From Actinopolymorpha sp. NPDC004070 (GTDB taxonomy: Bacteria; Actinomycetota; Actinomycetes; Propionibacteriales; Actinopolymorphaceae), in the NCBI RefSeq assembly GCF_040610475.1, contig NZ_JBEXMJ010000008.1, positions 1-64,000 of the forward strand: 64,000 nucleotides of DNA. The letters are read 5' to 3'. Under the pieces are notes generated by a model. It ran no database searches. It saw only the letters and a list, made by a program, of their open reading frames with translations, and was not told the origin of the DNA. The position numbers were made by a program, and so were the translations under genes. The number at the start of each line of letters is the position of its first letter. The stretch's first letter is position 1. This document shows, piece after piece, positions 19,154-28,293 of this stretch.

Positions 19154-20283
19154 GTCCAGAAGTCCCGCATGACCGGCGGCGCCACGGGGCTGTCCATCGC
19201 CACCTGGGTGAGCAACAGCGAGATCGTGCCACTCGCGGGGGAGATGTACGCGGCCGTTCCACTGCCGCCGGTCCAGCCGTAGCGGCCGGGTTCGTTCCAC
19301 GGCCGGGTGGGCGCGAGGTCGACCGACCCGCCGTACCCCCAACCCTGGCCGTCGAGGAACAACTCGCCGATCTCGCGCTGGGCGTCGGTCAGATGGTCGG
19401 TCGTCATTTGCCGTACGGACTCGGCGGACAGCACCCGGCGGCCCTCGTGCGTACCTCCGGCCAGCAGCATCCGCGCGAAGCGGAGCCAGTCGTCGGCAGT
19501 GCCGGCCAGGCCGCCCGCACCGGACGGGAACGCCGGCAGGCTGCTCCACTGCCCGTCGGGAGCGTCCGCCAGGATCAGTCCACTGCCGCCGGGATCCCTG
19601 CGGTACATGCTGGTGAACCTGCCGAGCTTGCCGGCGGGTACCTCGAACCCGGTGTCGGCCATTCCGAGCGGGTCGAACAGCCGCTCACCGAGGAACTCCG
19701 GCAGCGGCTGACCGGTGACCCGGCTGATCAGCACACCCTGGAGGTCGGAGCAGGTGTTGTAGAGCCACGCCTCGCCCGGCTGGTAGAGCAGCGGAACGCC
19801 GGACAGCGCGGCCAGCCAGGCGTCCGGGGCCGCGACGTGCTGCGGGTCCAGCCCACTCTTCTGAACGTCGAAGATCAGGCCGATCGCCGGCAGCGTGAAG
19901 TCGGAGGGGAATCCCCAGCCGGCCCGGGAGCTGAGCACGTGCTCGACGGTGATCGGCCGCGCCACGGGCACCACGTCGTCGACCGGACTACCCGGCGTAC
20001 GCACCGCCTTCGGCTCGGCGAGCTCCGGCAGCCACTTGGCGATCGGGTCGTCCAGGCCGATCCGGCCGTCCTCGAGCAGCAGCATCACGCCGGCGGCCGT
20101 GATCTGTTTGGTGAGGGAGGCGAGGCGAAAGATCGTGTCACTCGTCATCGGTGCGGTGCCCTCGACGTCCACCGAGCCGGCGACCGCCACCTCCAGGTCG
20201 TCGCCCCGGGCCACGACGGCCACGGCGCCCGGCAGCGATCCGCTGCCGACGTGCGTACTCAGCAGGTCGTTCAGGTCACTCAT
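19129..20283 (-). CDS. Serine hydrolase, beta-lactamase/class C esterase family
   Basis: A 384-residue protein of the PBP4*/EstB family. The SxxK motif is SLTK at residues 56-59. The second-motif tyrosine lies in WLYNTCSD, and the third motif is a GGSG-type WTGGSGTAAY. No signal peptide is visible, so it is probably cytoplasmic. Such enzymes are esterases or D-amino peptidases, and true beta-lactamase activity is unlikely. The ATG at 20283 has GGAAAG upstream; an upstream ATG would add 27 Arg-rich residues without a ribosome site. Confidence 0.85.
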
Positions 20284-20450
20284 CGGTCTTTCCCGCCTTC
20301 TTCTGGCTCGGTGGGCCGCCGGCCGCCGGTCTGCCACGGCTGGGAGGAAGACTGCACCGGTCACCCAACCTCATCGGCGCCGACACGCCGGACGTGGCGG
20401 TCGGCGGCCGGTGGGCGAAGTGATGTCCCCCGTCTGCGCCGGCGGGTGAT

Positions 20451-21033
20451 CTAGTTCTGCGCTGTGGGGCGGACCACGATGTCGCCGACGTCGACATTGT
20501 CCGGCTGCTCGATGGCGAACGCGATCGCACGGGCGACAGCGTCCGGCGGAATCGCGATGTCACCCATCCGGTCGAGGGCCTGGGCCCTCATCTCCGGAGC
20601 CATGGAGTCGGCGAACTCCGTGCGGGTGACGCCTGGCGAGACGACCGTGACGCGCAGGTGGCCGCCGGCCTCCTGGCGCAGGCCCTCGGAGTGCGGACCG
20701 CGTTCTTGGTCCCCGCGTAGACCGACTGCGTCGGCACGATGGCAGCCCGGCCGTGGAGACGGTTGTTCACGAAGTGTCCGAAGCCCTGTTCCCGGAAGAC
20801 GGCAGCGCTGCGGCGATTCCGTACAGGACTCCCTGGAGGTTGACGTCGATCATCTCCTCCCGGTCCTCGACCCTCAGGTCGTCCAGCGGGGAGATCAGAC
20901 CGACCCCGGCGTTGCTGACCAGGGCGTCGAGCTTGCCGTACCGGTCGCGGGCGAGCCTGACCAGCCCGGTCGCCGCGCCGATCCCACTGCTGGCGCCGGT
21001 GATCGCGACGACCTTGCCTTCGATTCCTGGCAC
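20451..21033 (-). pseudogene. Decayed short-chain dehydrogenase/reductase
   Basis: The pieces of one SDR are spread over several frames. The GTG at 21033 has a GGAGGA site and starts VPGIEGKVVAITGASSGIGA. The chain then jumps directly to LARDRYGKLDALVSNAG, so about 50 residues of the Rossmann domain are missing in frame. A frameshift follows near 20820, after GVLYGIAA. The active-site piece (SVYAGTKNAVR, a YxxxK motif) lies in the next frame. A second frameshift near 20700 precedes SEGLRQEAGGHLRVTVVSPG and the intact C-terminus ending VRPTAQN. Three separate lesions make a pseudogene call secure. Confidence 0.85.
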
Positions 21034-21061
21034 GAGATCCTCCGAAAGTGGAACGTGCACG

Positions 21062-21313
21062 GTCCTGGCCGCGGCGGTGCGGGTGTTCACCGAAGAGGGC
21101 CTGGACGCTCACTTCGAGCGCATCGCCAGGGAGGCGGGCGTGGGAACCGGCACGCTCTACCGCAACTTTCCCACCCGCGAGGTCCTCATCGAGGCGGCCT
21201 ACCGCAACGAGGTGGCGCGGCTGTGCGACGCCGCTCCCGAACTGTTGGCGACGATGCCGCCAAGTGAGGCCAGCGCCTGGATGGGGCGTTTCGTCGACTA
21301 CGCGACCGCCTGA
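21062..21313 (+). pseudogene. Truncated TetR-family regulator
   Basis: Residues VLAAAVRVFTEEGLDA, RIAREAGVGTGTLYRNFPTREVLIEAAY and a short helix ending GRFVDYATA are the DNA-binding domain and the first ligand-domain helix of a TetR repressor. No start codon is present: the first codons are missing and the frame runs straight out of the intergenic DNA of the SDR relic. A TGA stops the chain about 100 residues short of family length. It lies back to back with the decayed SDR, the usual layout of a TetR regulator and its target. Confidence 0.75.
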
Positions 21314-21342
21314 CCGCATGGCGCCGAAGTCGACGAAGGGCG

Positions 21343-21666
21343 TCAGGGACGGATGGTGCCGCCGCTGCGCCAGTAGACGGCGTTGTTGTCGCGAGCGAGG
21401 AAGTCGTCGTCGACGAGGTATCTCCGAAGCGCCGCCTGGTCGTCGTACACCCGCAGCAAGGTCTCGTTGACAACGGGCTCGGGATAGCGAACGCCGGGCT
21501 CGAACAGTTGGGCCACGTGGTCCAGCAGCAGCCGGCGCCGGCCGGACTTCGCCGGCATGGCGGTGATCCGTCCGTCGCGGACGTAGGCACGGAACAGCTT
21601 CTCGGTCTCCGGATCGGCGTCGGCGGGGAGGGCCAGCCCGCCGTCCGTCGTTGGTTCGGTTCCCAC
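21343..21666 (-). CDS. DUF2087 domain protein
   Basis: A 107-residue protein with the DUF2087 core: ITAMPAKSGRRRLLLDHVA, then a segment with Glu-Pro-Val-Val-Asn-Glu, and LRRYLVDDDFL followed by VYWRSGG. The family is small and often fused to winged-helix regulators; it is thought to bind nucleic acid, but no function is proven. The GTG at 21666 has GGAAGG about 10 bases upstream; the frame could open at GTG 21687. The neighbours are pseudogenes. Confidence 0.75.
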   Translation of the reverse strand: MGTEPTTDGGLALPADADPETEKLFRAYVRDGRITAMPAKSGRRRLLLDHVAQLFEPGVRYPEPVVNETLLRVYDDQAALRRYLVDDDFLARDNNAVYWRSGGTIRP

Positions 21667-21766
21667 GAGACACCACCTTCCGGCCACTCAGGCTACGACG
21701 TCCGGCAGATCGCCGGCCGATCACCAGTCGGCGACCGGCACCGCCCGGCGTCGCCGTGCCTCGCTC

Positions 21767-22023
21767 TCAGTGGGAGCGGCGGTCGTCGAGCACGGTGATG
21801 GACAACAGGATTCCCGCATAGTCGGTGGTGGGGAGTACAGGTGCCCGTCCGCGTCGGCGAACTTGAAGTGCGCCACCGATGTGCCCAAGATGATGTGCGC
21901 CTTGCAGGGAACGCTGATGTCGACGTCGCCGGGCTCGGTGTCCGGGATCGGGGTCAGTCGCGGGGTGGCCACCTGACCGACCGCGAACCCGCCGGGGGGT
22001 ACGGACGTACGGTAGGTCGGCAT
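21767..22023 (-). pseudogene. Small unknown protein, frameshifted
   Basis: The first 63 codons (MPTYRTSVPPGGFAVGQ to FADADGHLY) have the high third-position GC of real genes here. The frame then loses that character in a CCCCACCACC stretch near 21840. The adjoining frame continues naturally as TTDYAGILLSITVLDDRRSH and stops at 21767. The two pieces together would make about 85 residues. I do not recognise the family. Its ATG is the reverse complement of the CATG that also holds the ATG of the divergent SDR at 22022. A sequencing error is an alternative to true decay. Confidence 0.45.
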
Positions 22024-22858
22024 GACCGACACCACACCAGCCGCACCATCGACACCTGCGGCACCCGGCGCAAGCGCGGCCTCGGCTCCTGACGGCGGCA
22101 TCGACCTGTCCGGCCGGACGGCCGTGGTCACCGGCGGTGCGAGCGGCATCGGCCGGACCTGTGTCCACCGGCTCGCCCGCGCCGGCGCGCACGTGGTCGT
22201 TCTGGACCTCGACGCCGACGGCGCCACGGCGGTGGCTGCCGAGGTGGGCGGGCGAGCGCACGCGGTCGACCTCGGCGACGCGGCCGGGCTGGACGCCCTG
22301 GATCGGCTGGACGCGCTCCGCGAGGCCGACATCCTGGTCAACAACGCGGGTCTGCAGCACGTCGCACCGGTGGAGGAGTTCCCGGTGGAGAAGTTCGCGC
22401 TGATCCAGCGAGTGATGCTGGAGGCGCCGTTCCGCCTGGCGCGGTTGGTGCTTCCCGGCATGTACGCGCGAGGGTGGGGACGGCTGGTGCACGTCTCCTC
22501 CGCCCACGGCCAGCGGGCTTCGGCGTACAAGTCGGCCTACGTCGCGGCCAAGCACGGACTGGAAGGTCTGTCCAAGGTGCTCGCGCTGGAGGCCGCCGGG
22601 CGTGGCGTCACGTCCAACACAATCTGCCCGGGCTACGTCCGGACACCGTTGGTCGAAAAGCAGCTCGCCGACCAGGCGAAGGTGCACGGCGTGGACGAGG
22701 AGCAGGTGCTGGAGGACGTGCTCCTGGCCCGCACGCCGCTCAAGCGCCTGGTCGAACCCGACGAGGTGGCCGAACTCGTGGCGTTCGTGTGCGGGCCGGC
22801 AACCACGTCCCTGACCGGCGTCGCGCTCACCCTCGACGGCGGATGGACCGCCTCCTGA
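22022..22858 (+). CDS. SDR oxidoreductase, 3-hydroxybutyrate dehydrogenase-like
   Basis: A 278-residue classical SDR. It has the cofactor motif VTGGASGIGR after a 30-residue Ala/Pro-rich lead, NNAG at the central strand, the active-site serine in HVSSAHG, and the YxxxK pair in SAYVAAKHG. The late ICPGYVRTPLVEKQ segment resembles NAD-dependent D-3-hydroxybutyrate dehydrogenases (BdhA/HbdH). The final segment (SLTGVALTLDGGW) is complete. The ATG at 22022 has a weak GGTAGG site. The substrate assignment is inference from family resemblance. Confidence 0.82.
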   Translation: MTDTTPAAPSTPAAPGASAASAPDGGIDLSGRTAVVTGGASGIGRTCVHRLARAGAHVVVLDLDADGATAVAAEVGGRAHAVDLGDAAGLDALDRLDALREADILVNNAGLQHVAPVEEFPVEKFALIQRVMLEAPFRLARLVLPGMYARGWGRLVHVSSAHGQRASAYKSAYVAAKHGLEGLSKVLALEAAGRGVTSNTICPGYVRTPLVEKQLADQAKVHGVDEEQVLEDVLLARTPLKRLVEPDEVAELVAFVCGPATTSLTGVALTLDGGWTAS

Positions 22859-22916
22859 CCACCCGCGACGATGCCGAGGCGGAGGAGTTCGTCAGGAATG
22901 CGGTCGGCGCATGGTC

Positions 22917-23162
22917 GGATCGGCTTCGCCGAACGCGGCCTGCACCGGATCGCCCGCCACCTGCGACCCGCGTAACGCGGGTTCCGCGGCGCTCCTGCGG
23001 CGACTCGGCATGGCCTACGAGGGCAGGCTCCGGCACACCATGCTGTTGCGCGACGGGTGGCGGGACTCCGAGACGTTCGGCATCCTCGAGGACGAGTGGC
23101 GCGCGCGACGGCGGACACAGTCACCGCCTGACGCCGGCACCACACCGCTGACCAACTCCTAG
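22917..23162 (+). pseudogene. GNAT acetyltransferase relic (C-terminal part)
   Basis: IGFAERGLHRI in one frame is followed, after one extra base near 22952, by TCDPRNAGSAALLRRLGMAYEG and a complete GNAT C-terminus (RDGWRDSETFGILEDEW). These are the acetyl-CoA-binding helix and last strands of RimJ-type acetyltransferases. The first 90-100 residues are gone, lost at the end of the SDR gene. The stop overlaps the stop of the convergent HTH-MurA gene. Confidence 0.7.
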
Positions 23163-24685
23163 ATGTCGCGGAAGGACTCGATCTGCGCGCCGAGCTGGTT
23201 GAGGCGTTCGGCGAGGTCCTCGTACCCGCGGTTGATGACGTAGATGTTGCGCAGCACCGACGTGCCCTTGGCGGCCAGCATCGCCAGCAGGATGCACACC
23301 GCGGGGCGCAGGGCCGGCGGGCAGATGACCTCCGTACCCGACCAGTGGGTGGGGCCGTCGACGTAGATCCGGTGCGGGTCGGCCAGCCGGACCCGGCCGC
23401 CGAGCTTGTTCAGCTCGGTGAGGTGGATCGCGCGGTTCTCATACACCCAGTCGTGGATCAGCGTGGTGCCGTTGGCGGCCGCGGCGATCACGGCGAAGAA
23501 CGGAACGTTGTCGATGTTCAGGCCAGGGAACGGCATCGGGTGGATCTTGTCGATCGGTGCGTGCAGCGTGGACGGGAAGACCGTCACGTCGACCAGCCGG
23601 GTCCGGCCGTTGTGGGAGGCGTACTCCTCGCTGCGGGTGAAGTGCAGGCCCATCTCCGCGAGCTGGGCCAGCTCGATCTCCATGAACTCGATCGGGACCC
23701 GCCGGACGGTGAGCTCGGAGGAGGTGACGATCGCCGCGGTGATCAGGCTCATCGCCTCGATCGGGTCCTCCGAGGGCGCGTAGTCGACGTCGCGGTCGAT
23801 GGTCGGCACTCCGTGCACCGTGAGCGTGGTGGTGCCGACGCCGTCGATGTGCACGCCGAGCTCGGCGAGGTAGAAGCAGAGGTCCTGGACCATGTAGTTG
23901 GGGCTGGCGTTGCGGATGACGGTGACGCCGTCGTGGCGGGCCGCGGCGAGCAGGGCGTTCTCGGTCACGGTGTCGCCGCGCTCGGTCAGCACGATGGCGC
24001 CGGGAGAGACGGTGTGGTCGACCTCGGCGTGGTAGAACCCTGAGGTCGCCTTCACCTCCAGGCCGAACTTGCGCAACGCGACCATGTGCGGCTCGACGGT
24101 ACGGGTGCCGAGGTCGCAGCCACCGGCGTACGGCAGTTGGAAGCGGTCCTCGCGGTGCATCAGCGGGCCGAGGAACATCAGCACGCTGCGGGTACGCCGG
24201 GCGGCCGCGACGTCCATGCCGTCCAGGTCGAGGGTGGCGGGCGGGACGATCTCCAGGTCGTTGTTCTCGTTCAGCCAGCGGGTGCGGACGCCGATGCTGT
24301 GCAGGACCTCGAGGATGCGGTTGACCTCCTCGATCCGGGCCACCTGGCGCAGCGTCGTCCGGCCGTGGTTGAGCAGGGACGCGCACAGCAGCGCCACGCA
24401 GGCGTTCTTGCTGGTCTTCACGTCGATGCTGCCGGAGAGCTGACGGCCACCGACCACCCGCAGGTGCATGGGTCCGGACCTGCCGAGCGACACGATCTCG
24501 CTGTCGAGCGCGTCGCCGATGCGGGCCAGCATCTCCAGGCTGAGGTTCTGGTGGCCGCGCTCGATCCGGTTGATGGCGCTCTGGCTGGTGCCCAACGTTT
24601 CGGCGAGCTGGGCCTGCGTCCAGCCGCGGTGCTGGCGCGCGTCCCGGATCAGCGTGCCGATGCGGCGTAGGTAGTCCTCGGTCAT
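23159..24685 (-). CDS. HTH (XRE)-MurA fusion: UDP-GlcNAc 1-carboxyvinyltransferase-like
   Basis: A 508-residue protein. Residues 7-62 form an XRE/Cro helix-turn-helix (TQAQLAETLGTSQSAINRIE). Residues 73-508 form a complete MurA-like EPT domain with the Lys-Asn pair of the UDP-GlcNAc site (K93-N94 in TSKNAC). The catalytic-loop cysteine is C190 in AGGCDLGTRTVEPH. MurA transfers enolpyruvate from PEP to UDP-GlcNAc in the first step of peptidoglycan synthesis; fosfomycin hits the equivalent Cys. The ATG at 24685 is 16 bases from a TCACATGTGA palindrome. HTH-MurA fusions occur in other actinobacteria as second copies. It may be an enzyme turned regulator or a self-regulated enzyme. Confidence 0.88.
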   Translation of the reverse strand: MTEDYLRRIGTLIRDARQHRGWTQAQLAETLGTSQSAINRIERGHQNLSLEMLARIGDALDSEIVSLGRSGPMHLRVVGGRQLSGSIDVKTSKNACVALLCASLLNHGRTTLRQVARIEEVNRILEVLHSIGVRTRWLNENNDLEIVPPATLDLDGMDVAAARRTRSVLMFLGPLMHREDRFQLPYAGGCDLGTRTVEPHMVALRKFGLEVKATSGFYHAEVDHTVSPGAIVLTERGDTVTENALLAAARHDGVTVIRNASPNYMVQDLCFYLAELGVHIDGVGTTTLTVHGVPTIDRDVDYAPSEDPIEAMSLITAAIVTSSELTVRRVPIEFMEIELAQLAEMGLHFTRSEEYASHNGRTRLVDVTVFPSTLHAPIDKIHPMPFPGLNIDNVPFFAVIAAAANGTTLIHDWVYENRAIHLTELNKLGGRVRLADPHRIYVDGPTHWSGTEVICPPALRPAVCILLAMLAAKGTSVLRNIYVINRGYEDLAERLNQLGAQIESFRDI

Positions 24686-24701
24686 GGGGCGAGACCGTAT
24701 C

Positions 24702-24711
24702 TCACATGTGA
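24702..24711 (-). promoter_or_regulatory. Palindrome, candidate operator of the HTH-MurA gene
   Basis: TCACATGTGA is a perfect 10-bp palindrome centred about 21 bases upstream of the HTH-MurA ATG, inside its expected promoter/leader. XRE-type repressors often bind short palindromes in their own promoters. Autoregulation is inference. Confidence 0.4.
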
Positions 24712-24806
24712 TGTTGCTGCATGGCTGGCTGCGGCGTGTCGCGGTATGAACTGCCTCACGCTTGGCCGGAAATTGCGGCTCGTGATGTCGCTGGGCGTCG
24801 GCAGCT

Positions 24807-25869
24807 TCACCGTGACGATCTGCCAGCGCTGACGGGCCGAAGCGCCTCGACCGCCCGATCAACGTCGTCCTCGGTGGAGTAGAGGTGGAACGATACGCGC
24901 ACCAGGCCGTTCCGCAAGCCGGCTCGAATCCCGGCAGCCGTGAGCCGCTCGTCCCCGCCGGGGAGTTCGGCCGACACGATCGCCGAGTCGCCCGCGGGCA
25001 GGCCGAGCCCCTCGCGGAACCTGTTCGCCAGCCCGACGTCGTGGTCGTGCACCCGGTCGACGCCGAGGTCGGCCAGCAGGTCCAGGGCGGGCGCGGCGCC
25101 GACAAAGCAGAACCACGCGGGCGAGACGTCGAACCTCCGGGCGTCCGCCGCCAGCCGCAACGGCGGGCCGTAGTAGGACGACTCCACGTCCTCCCCGGCG
25201 AACCACCCGGCCTGGACCGGGCGCAGCCGCTCACGCACCGAAGGCGCGAAGTAGCCGAACGCCGCACCGCGCGGCGCCATCAGCCACTTGTACGCCGAGG
25301 CCACCACCACGTCGGCGCGGGTCCATTCCCGTGGCAGCCAGCCGGCCGCCTGGCTGGCGTCGACGACCACCAGGGCGCCGGCGTCGCGGGCGACCTCGAC
25401 CAGCTGGTCGAACTCGGCCACCTGCCCGGGTCGCCGACTGGACCGCGCTGAACGCGACCACCGTGGTCCGCCGGTCGACGGACCGGGCCAGGTCGTCGAC
25501 CGGCACCGTCACCACCTCCACGCCCCGGTCGGCGTGCACCATCCAGGGGAACAGGTTGGAGGTGAACTCCACCTCCGGCACGACCACCCGCGACCCCGCG
25601 GGCAGGGCCGCGGCGACCGGGGCGAGCAGGCCGGAGGTCGTGCTGCCGATCGCGACGTCCGCGGCCGGAGCACCCATCAGCCGGGCGAACCCCTCCCGGG
25701 CCCGCTGGGTGGCGTCGAGCCATGGCTCGGAGCCGGTCGAGCCGCGCCGCCACCCCTCCAGTGCCTCCTGCAGGGCGTCCCAGGCCGGGCGGGGCGGCAG
25801 GCCGAAACTGGCGGTGTTCAGCCAGCCGGGCTCCGCGTCGAAGAGCTTTTGGGCGGCGGCGATGTCCAT
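24807..25869 (-). pseudogene. Class-V aminotransferase-fold enzyme with one-base frameshift
   Basis: Two overlapping frames make one PLP enzyme of about 353 residues. The N-terminal part starts at the ATG at 25869 (MDIAAAQKLFDAEPGWLNTA) and runs to FSAVQSAT. It is then joined, if one G is removed from the CCCGGG at 25425-25430, to [20 protein letters not shown]. The second part has the PLP lysine motif SAYKWLMAPRG and a complete C-terminus. The family includes cysteine desulfurase-like and isopenicillin-epimerase-like enzymes, and the reaction is not identifiable. The high-GC codon use is intact on both sides, so a sequencing error or a very recent mutation is likely. Confidence 0.75.
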
Positions 25870-26059
25870 GCCCCCATCCTGCCGGGATCGTGGTCGACCG
25901 GGCGCTGATCGACGCCACGCCTGTGCACGAGGCGCTCGGCCCGCCCCGGCCGGTTTACACTCGCCCCGCCGCGACAGGTGCTCCCCGCCGGGTCCGCGGC
26001 ACCCAGGCGGTACGGCAACGGAGCCGTCCCGCGAGAGCAGCGGAAGGCAACGAGCGACC

Positions 26060-27175
26060 GTGAAGATCGGTGTCCCCAAGGAAGTCAAGACCCACGAGTA
26101 CCGCGTCGCGCTGACCCCGGCGGGTGCGCACGAACTGGTCCGCCACGGTCACCACGTGGTGGTCGAACGCGGCGCGGGGGAGGGCTCGTCGATCCCCGAC
26201 CAGGAGTTCGAGCGGGCCGGCGCCAAGATCATCGAGGGTCCCGACGACGTGTGGGCCGAGAGCGACCTCGTGCTCAAGGTGAAGGAGCCGATCGCCTCCG
26301 AATACGCCCGGCTGCGCAAGGGCCAGGTGCTGTTCACCTACCTCCACCTCGCGGCGTCCCGGCAGCTCACCACCGCGCTGCTGGAGTCCGGGGTCACCGC
26401 GATCGCGTATGAGACCGTGCAGCTGCCCGATGGCTCGCTGCCGCTGCTGGCGCCGATGAGCGAGGTGGCCGGCCGGCTGGCGCCGCAGGTCGGGGCGTAC
26501 CACCTGATGAGCCAGGGCGGCGGGCGCGGCATCCTGATGGGCGGGGTCTCCGGCGTGTACGCCGCGAAGGTCGTGGTCATCGGCGCCGGGGTGTCCGGGC
26601 TGAACGCCGCCGCCATCGCGCTCGGCATGCAGGCCGAGGTCCTGCTGCTGGACAAGAACATCGATCGCCTCCGCCAGGCCGACCGGGTCTACCGCGGCCA
26701 CCTGCAGACGGTGGCGTCGAACGCCTACGAGGTGGAGCGGGCCGTCCTGGACGCCGACCTGGTCATCGGCGCCGTCCTCGTCCCCGGCGCCAAGGCGCCG
26801 ACGCTGGTCAGCACCGAGCAGGTGTCCCGGATGAAGCCGGGCAGCGTGCTGGTGGACATCTCCATCGACCAGGGCGGCTGCTTCGAGGACTCCCGGCCCA
26901 CCACGCACGACGAGCCCACCTACCGGGTGCACGACTCGGTGTTCTACTGCGTGGCGAACATGCCCGGGGCGGTGCCGCACACCTCGACGTACGCCCTGAC
27001 CAACGTCACACTGCCCTACGTGCTCGATCTCGCCGACCGGGGGTGGCAGGAGGCCAGCCGGGCCGACTTCGCCCTCGGCCTGGGGCTGAACGCCCACGAG
27101 GGACAGCTGGTCAACGCCGCGGTCGCGGAGGCGCACGGCCTGCCGCACACGGACTTCGCCGCGGTGGTGGCCTGA
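26060..27175 (+). CDS. ald: Alanine dehydrogenase
   Basis: A 371-residue enzyme, exactly the usual family length, that interconverts L-alanine and pyruvate with NAD. It has the start [20 protein letters not shown] with the substrate Arg and Lys, the catalytic His in FTYLHLA, and the NAD motif [14 protein letters not shown]. The Asp of the active site lies in SIDQGGCFE, and the C-terminal [14 protein letters not shown] segment is present. The start is the GTG at 26060. xerD starts one base after the stop, so the two are probably co-transcribed. Confidence 0.95.
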   Translation: MKIGVPKEVKTHEYRVALTPAGAHELVRHGHHVVVERGAGEGSSIPDQEFERAGAKIIEGPDDVWAESDLVLKVKEPIASEYARLRKGQVLFTYLHLAASRQLTTALLESGVTAIAYETVQLPDGSLPLLAPMSEVAGRLAPQVGAYHLMSQGGGRGILMGGVSGVYAAKVVVIGAGVSGLNAAAIALGMQAEVLLLDKNIDRLRQADRVYRGHLQTVASNAYEVERAVLDADLVIGAVLVPGAKAPTLVSTEQVSRMKPGSVLVDISIDQGGCFEDSRPTTHDEPTYRVHDSVFYCVANMPGAVPHTSTYALTNVTLPYVLDLADRGWQEASRADFALGLGLNAHEGQLVNAAVAEAHGLPHTDFAAVVA

Positions 27176-27176
27176 G

Positions 27177-28106
27177 GTGACAGCCACGGGGGTGGAGCGG
27201 GCGGTCACCGGCTACCTCAACCACCTCGGCGTCGAACGCGGGCTGGCCGCCAACACGCTGGCGTCCTACCGCCGGGACCTGCGCCGGTACGCGGAGTTCC
27301 TGGCGGCGCGGGGGCTCGACCGGGCCGATCGGATCGGGCCCGCCGACGTCAGTGCGTTCCTCGTCCGGCTGCGGGAGGGCGACGCCGACCACCCCCCGCT
27401 CGGCGCGAGCTCGGCGGCGCGCACCGTCGTCGCCGTACGCGGGTTCCACAGGTTCGCCCACCGGGAGGGGCTGACCGGCGACGACCCGGCCCGGGAGGTG
27501 CGGCCGCCGGTGCCGCCGCGCCGGCTGCCGAAGGCGCTGCCGGTGGCCGAGGTCGAACGCATCCTGGAGGCGTCCGGAGCCGGCGACACCCCGCTGGCGC
27601 TGCGCGACCGGGCGCTGCTGGAGCTCCTCTACGGCACCGGCGCGCGCATCTCCGAGGCCGTTGGCCTGGACGTCGACGACCTCGACCTGGACGCCGGTGC
27701 GGTTCTGCTGCGGGGCAAGGGCGGGAAGGAGCGGATCGTGCCGGTCGGCTCGTACGCCGGCCAGGCCGTCACCGCTTACCAGGTGCGGGCCCGGCCCGCG
27801 CTCGCGGCCGGCGGCAAAGGCACCCCGGCCCTGTTCCTCAACGCCCGCGGCGGCCGGTTGTCCCGGCAGAGCGCGTGGACCGTCCTGCGGCACGCGGCCG
27901 AACGCGCGAACGTGCCCGCGGAGGTGTCGCCGCACACGCTCCGGCACTCCTTCGCGACCCACCTGCTCGACGGCGGCGCGGACGTCCGGGTGGTGCAGGA
28001 ACTCCTCGGGCACGCGTCGGTGACGACCACGCAGGTCTATACGCTCGTCACCGTCGACAAGCTGCGCGAGGTGTATGCCGCGACACACCCCAGGGCGCGG
28101 GCGTGA
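27177..28106 (+). CDS. xerD: Tyrosine recombinase XerD
   Basis: A 309-residue tyrosine recombinase that resolves chromosome dimers at dif. Residues 5-100 form the SAM-like core-binding domain. The catalytic set is complete: Arg in GTGARISE, Lys in GKGGKER, the [10 protein letters not shown] box, His in LLGHASV and the nucleophile in TTTQVYT. It corresponds by position to Rv1701. The GTG at 27177 starts one base after the ald stop. Confidence 0.93.
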   Translation: MTATGVERAVTGYLNHLGVERGLAANTLASYRRDLRRYAEFLAARGLDRADRIGPADVSAFLVRLREGDADHPPLGASSAARTVVAVRGFHRFAHREGLTGDDPAREVRPPVPPRRLPKALPVAEVERILEASGAGDTPLALRDRALLELLYGTGARISEAVGLDVDDLDLDAGAVLLRGKGGKERIVPVGSYAGQAVTAYQVRARPALAAGGKGTPALFLNARGGRLSRQSAWTVLRHAAERANVPAEVSPHTLRHSFATHLLDGGADVRVVQELLGHASVTTTQVYTLVTVDKLREVYAATHPRARA

Positions 28107-28293
28107 AAGCCCGGGTGGCACTACGGTCGTATGCAGTACGGCGCATGTGCCGCCGGGATCGCTCGAGGACCGGCGGTGGCTCGGTGCCCCTGGCCTCCCC
28201 GCCGGGTTCACCGGCAGGTGAGACTAGAGTTCCCAAACCGCAGAGTCGCTGCCCGAGAAGGTGGGCCCGACGTGGCAGGAGGTTACGCGAGCC

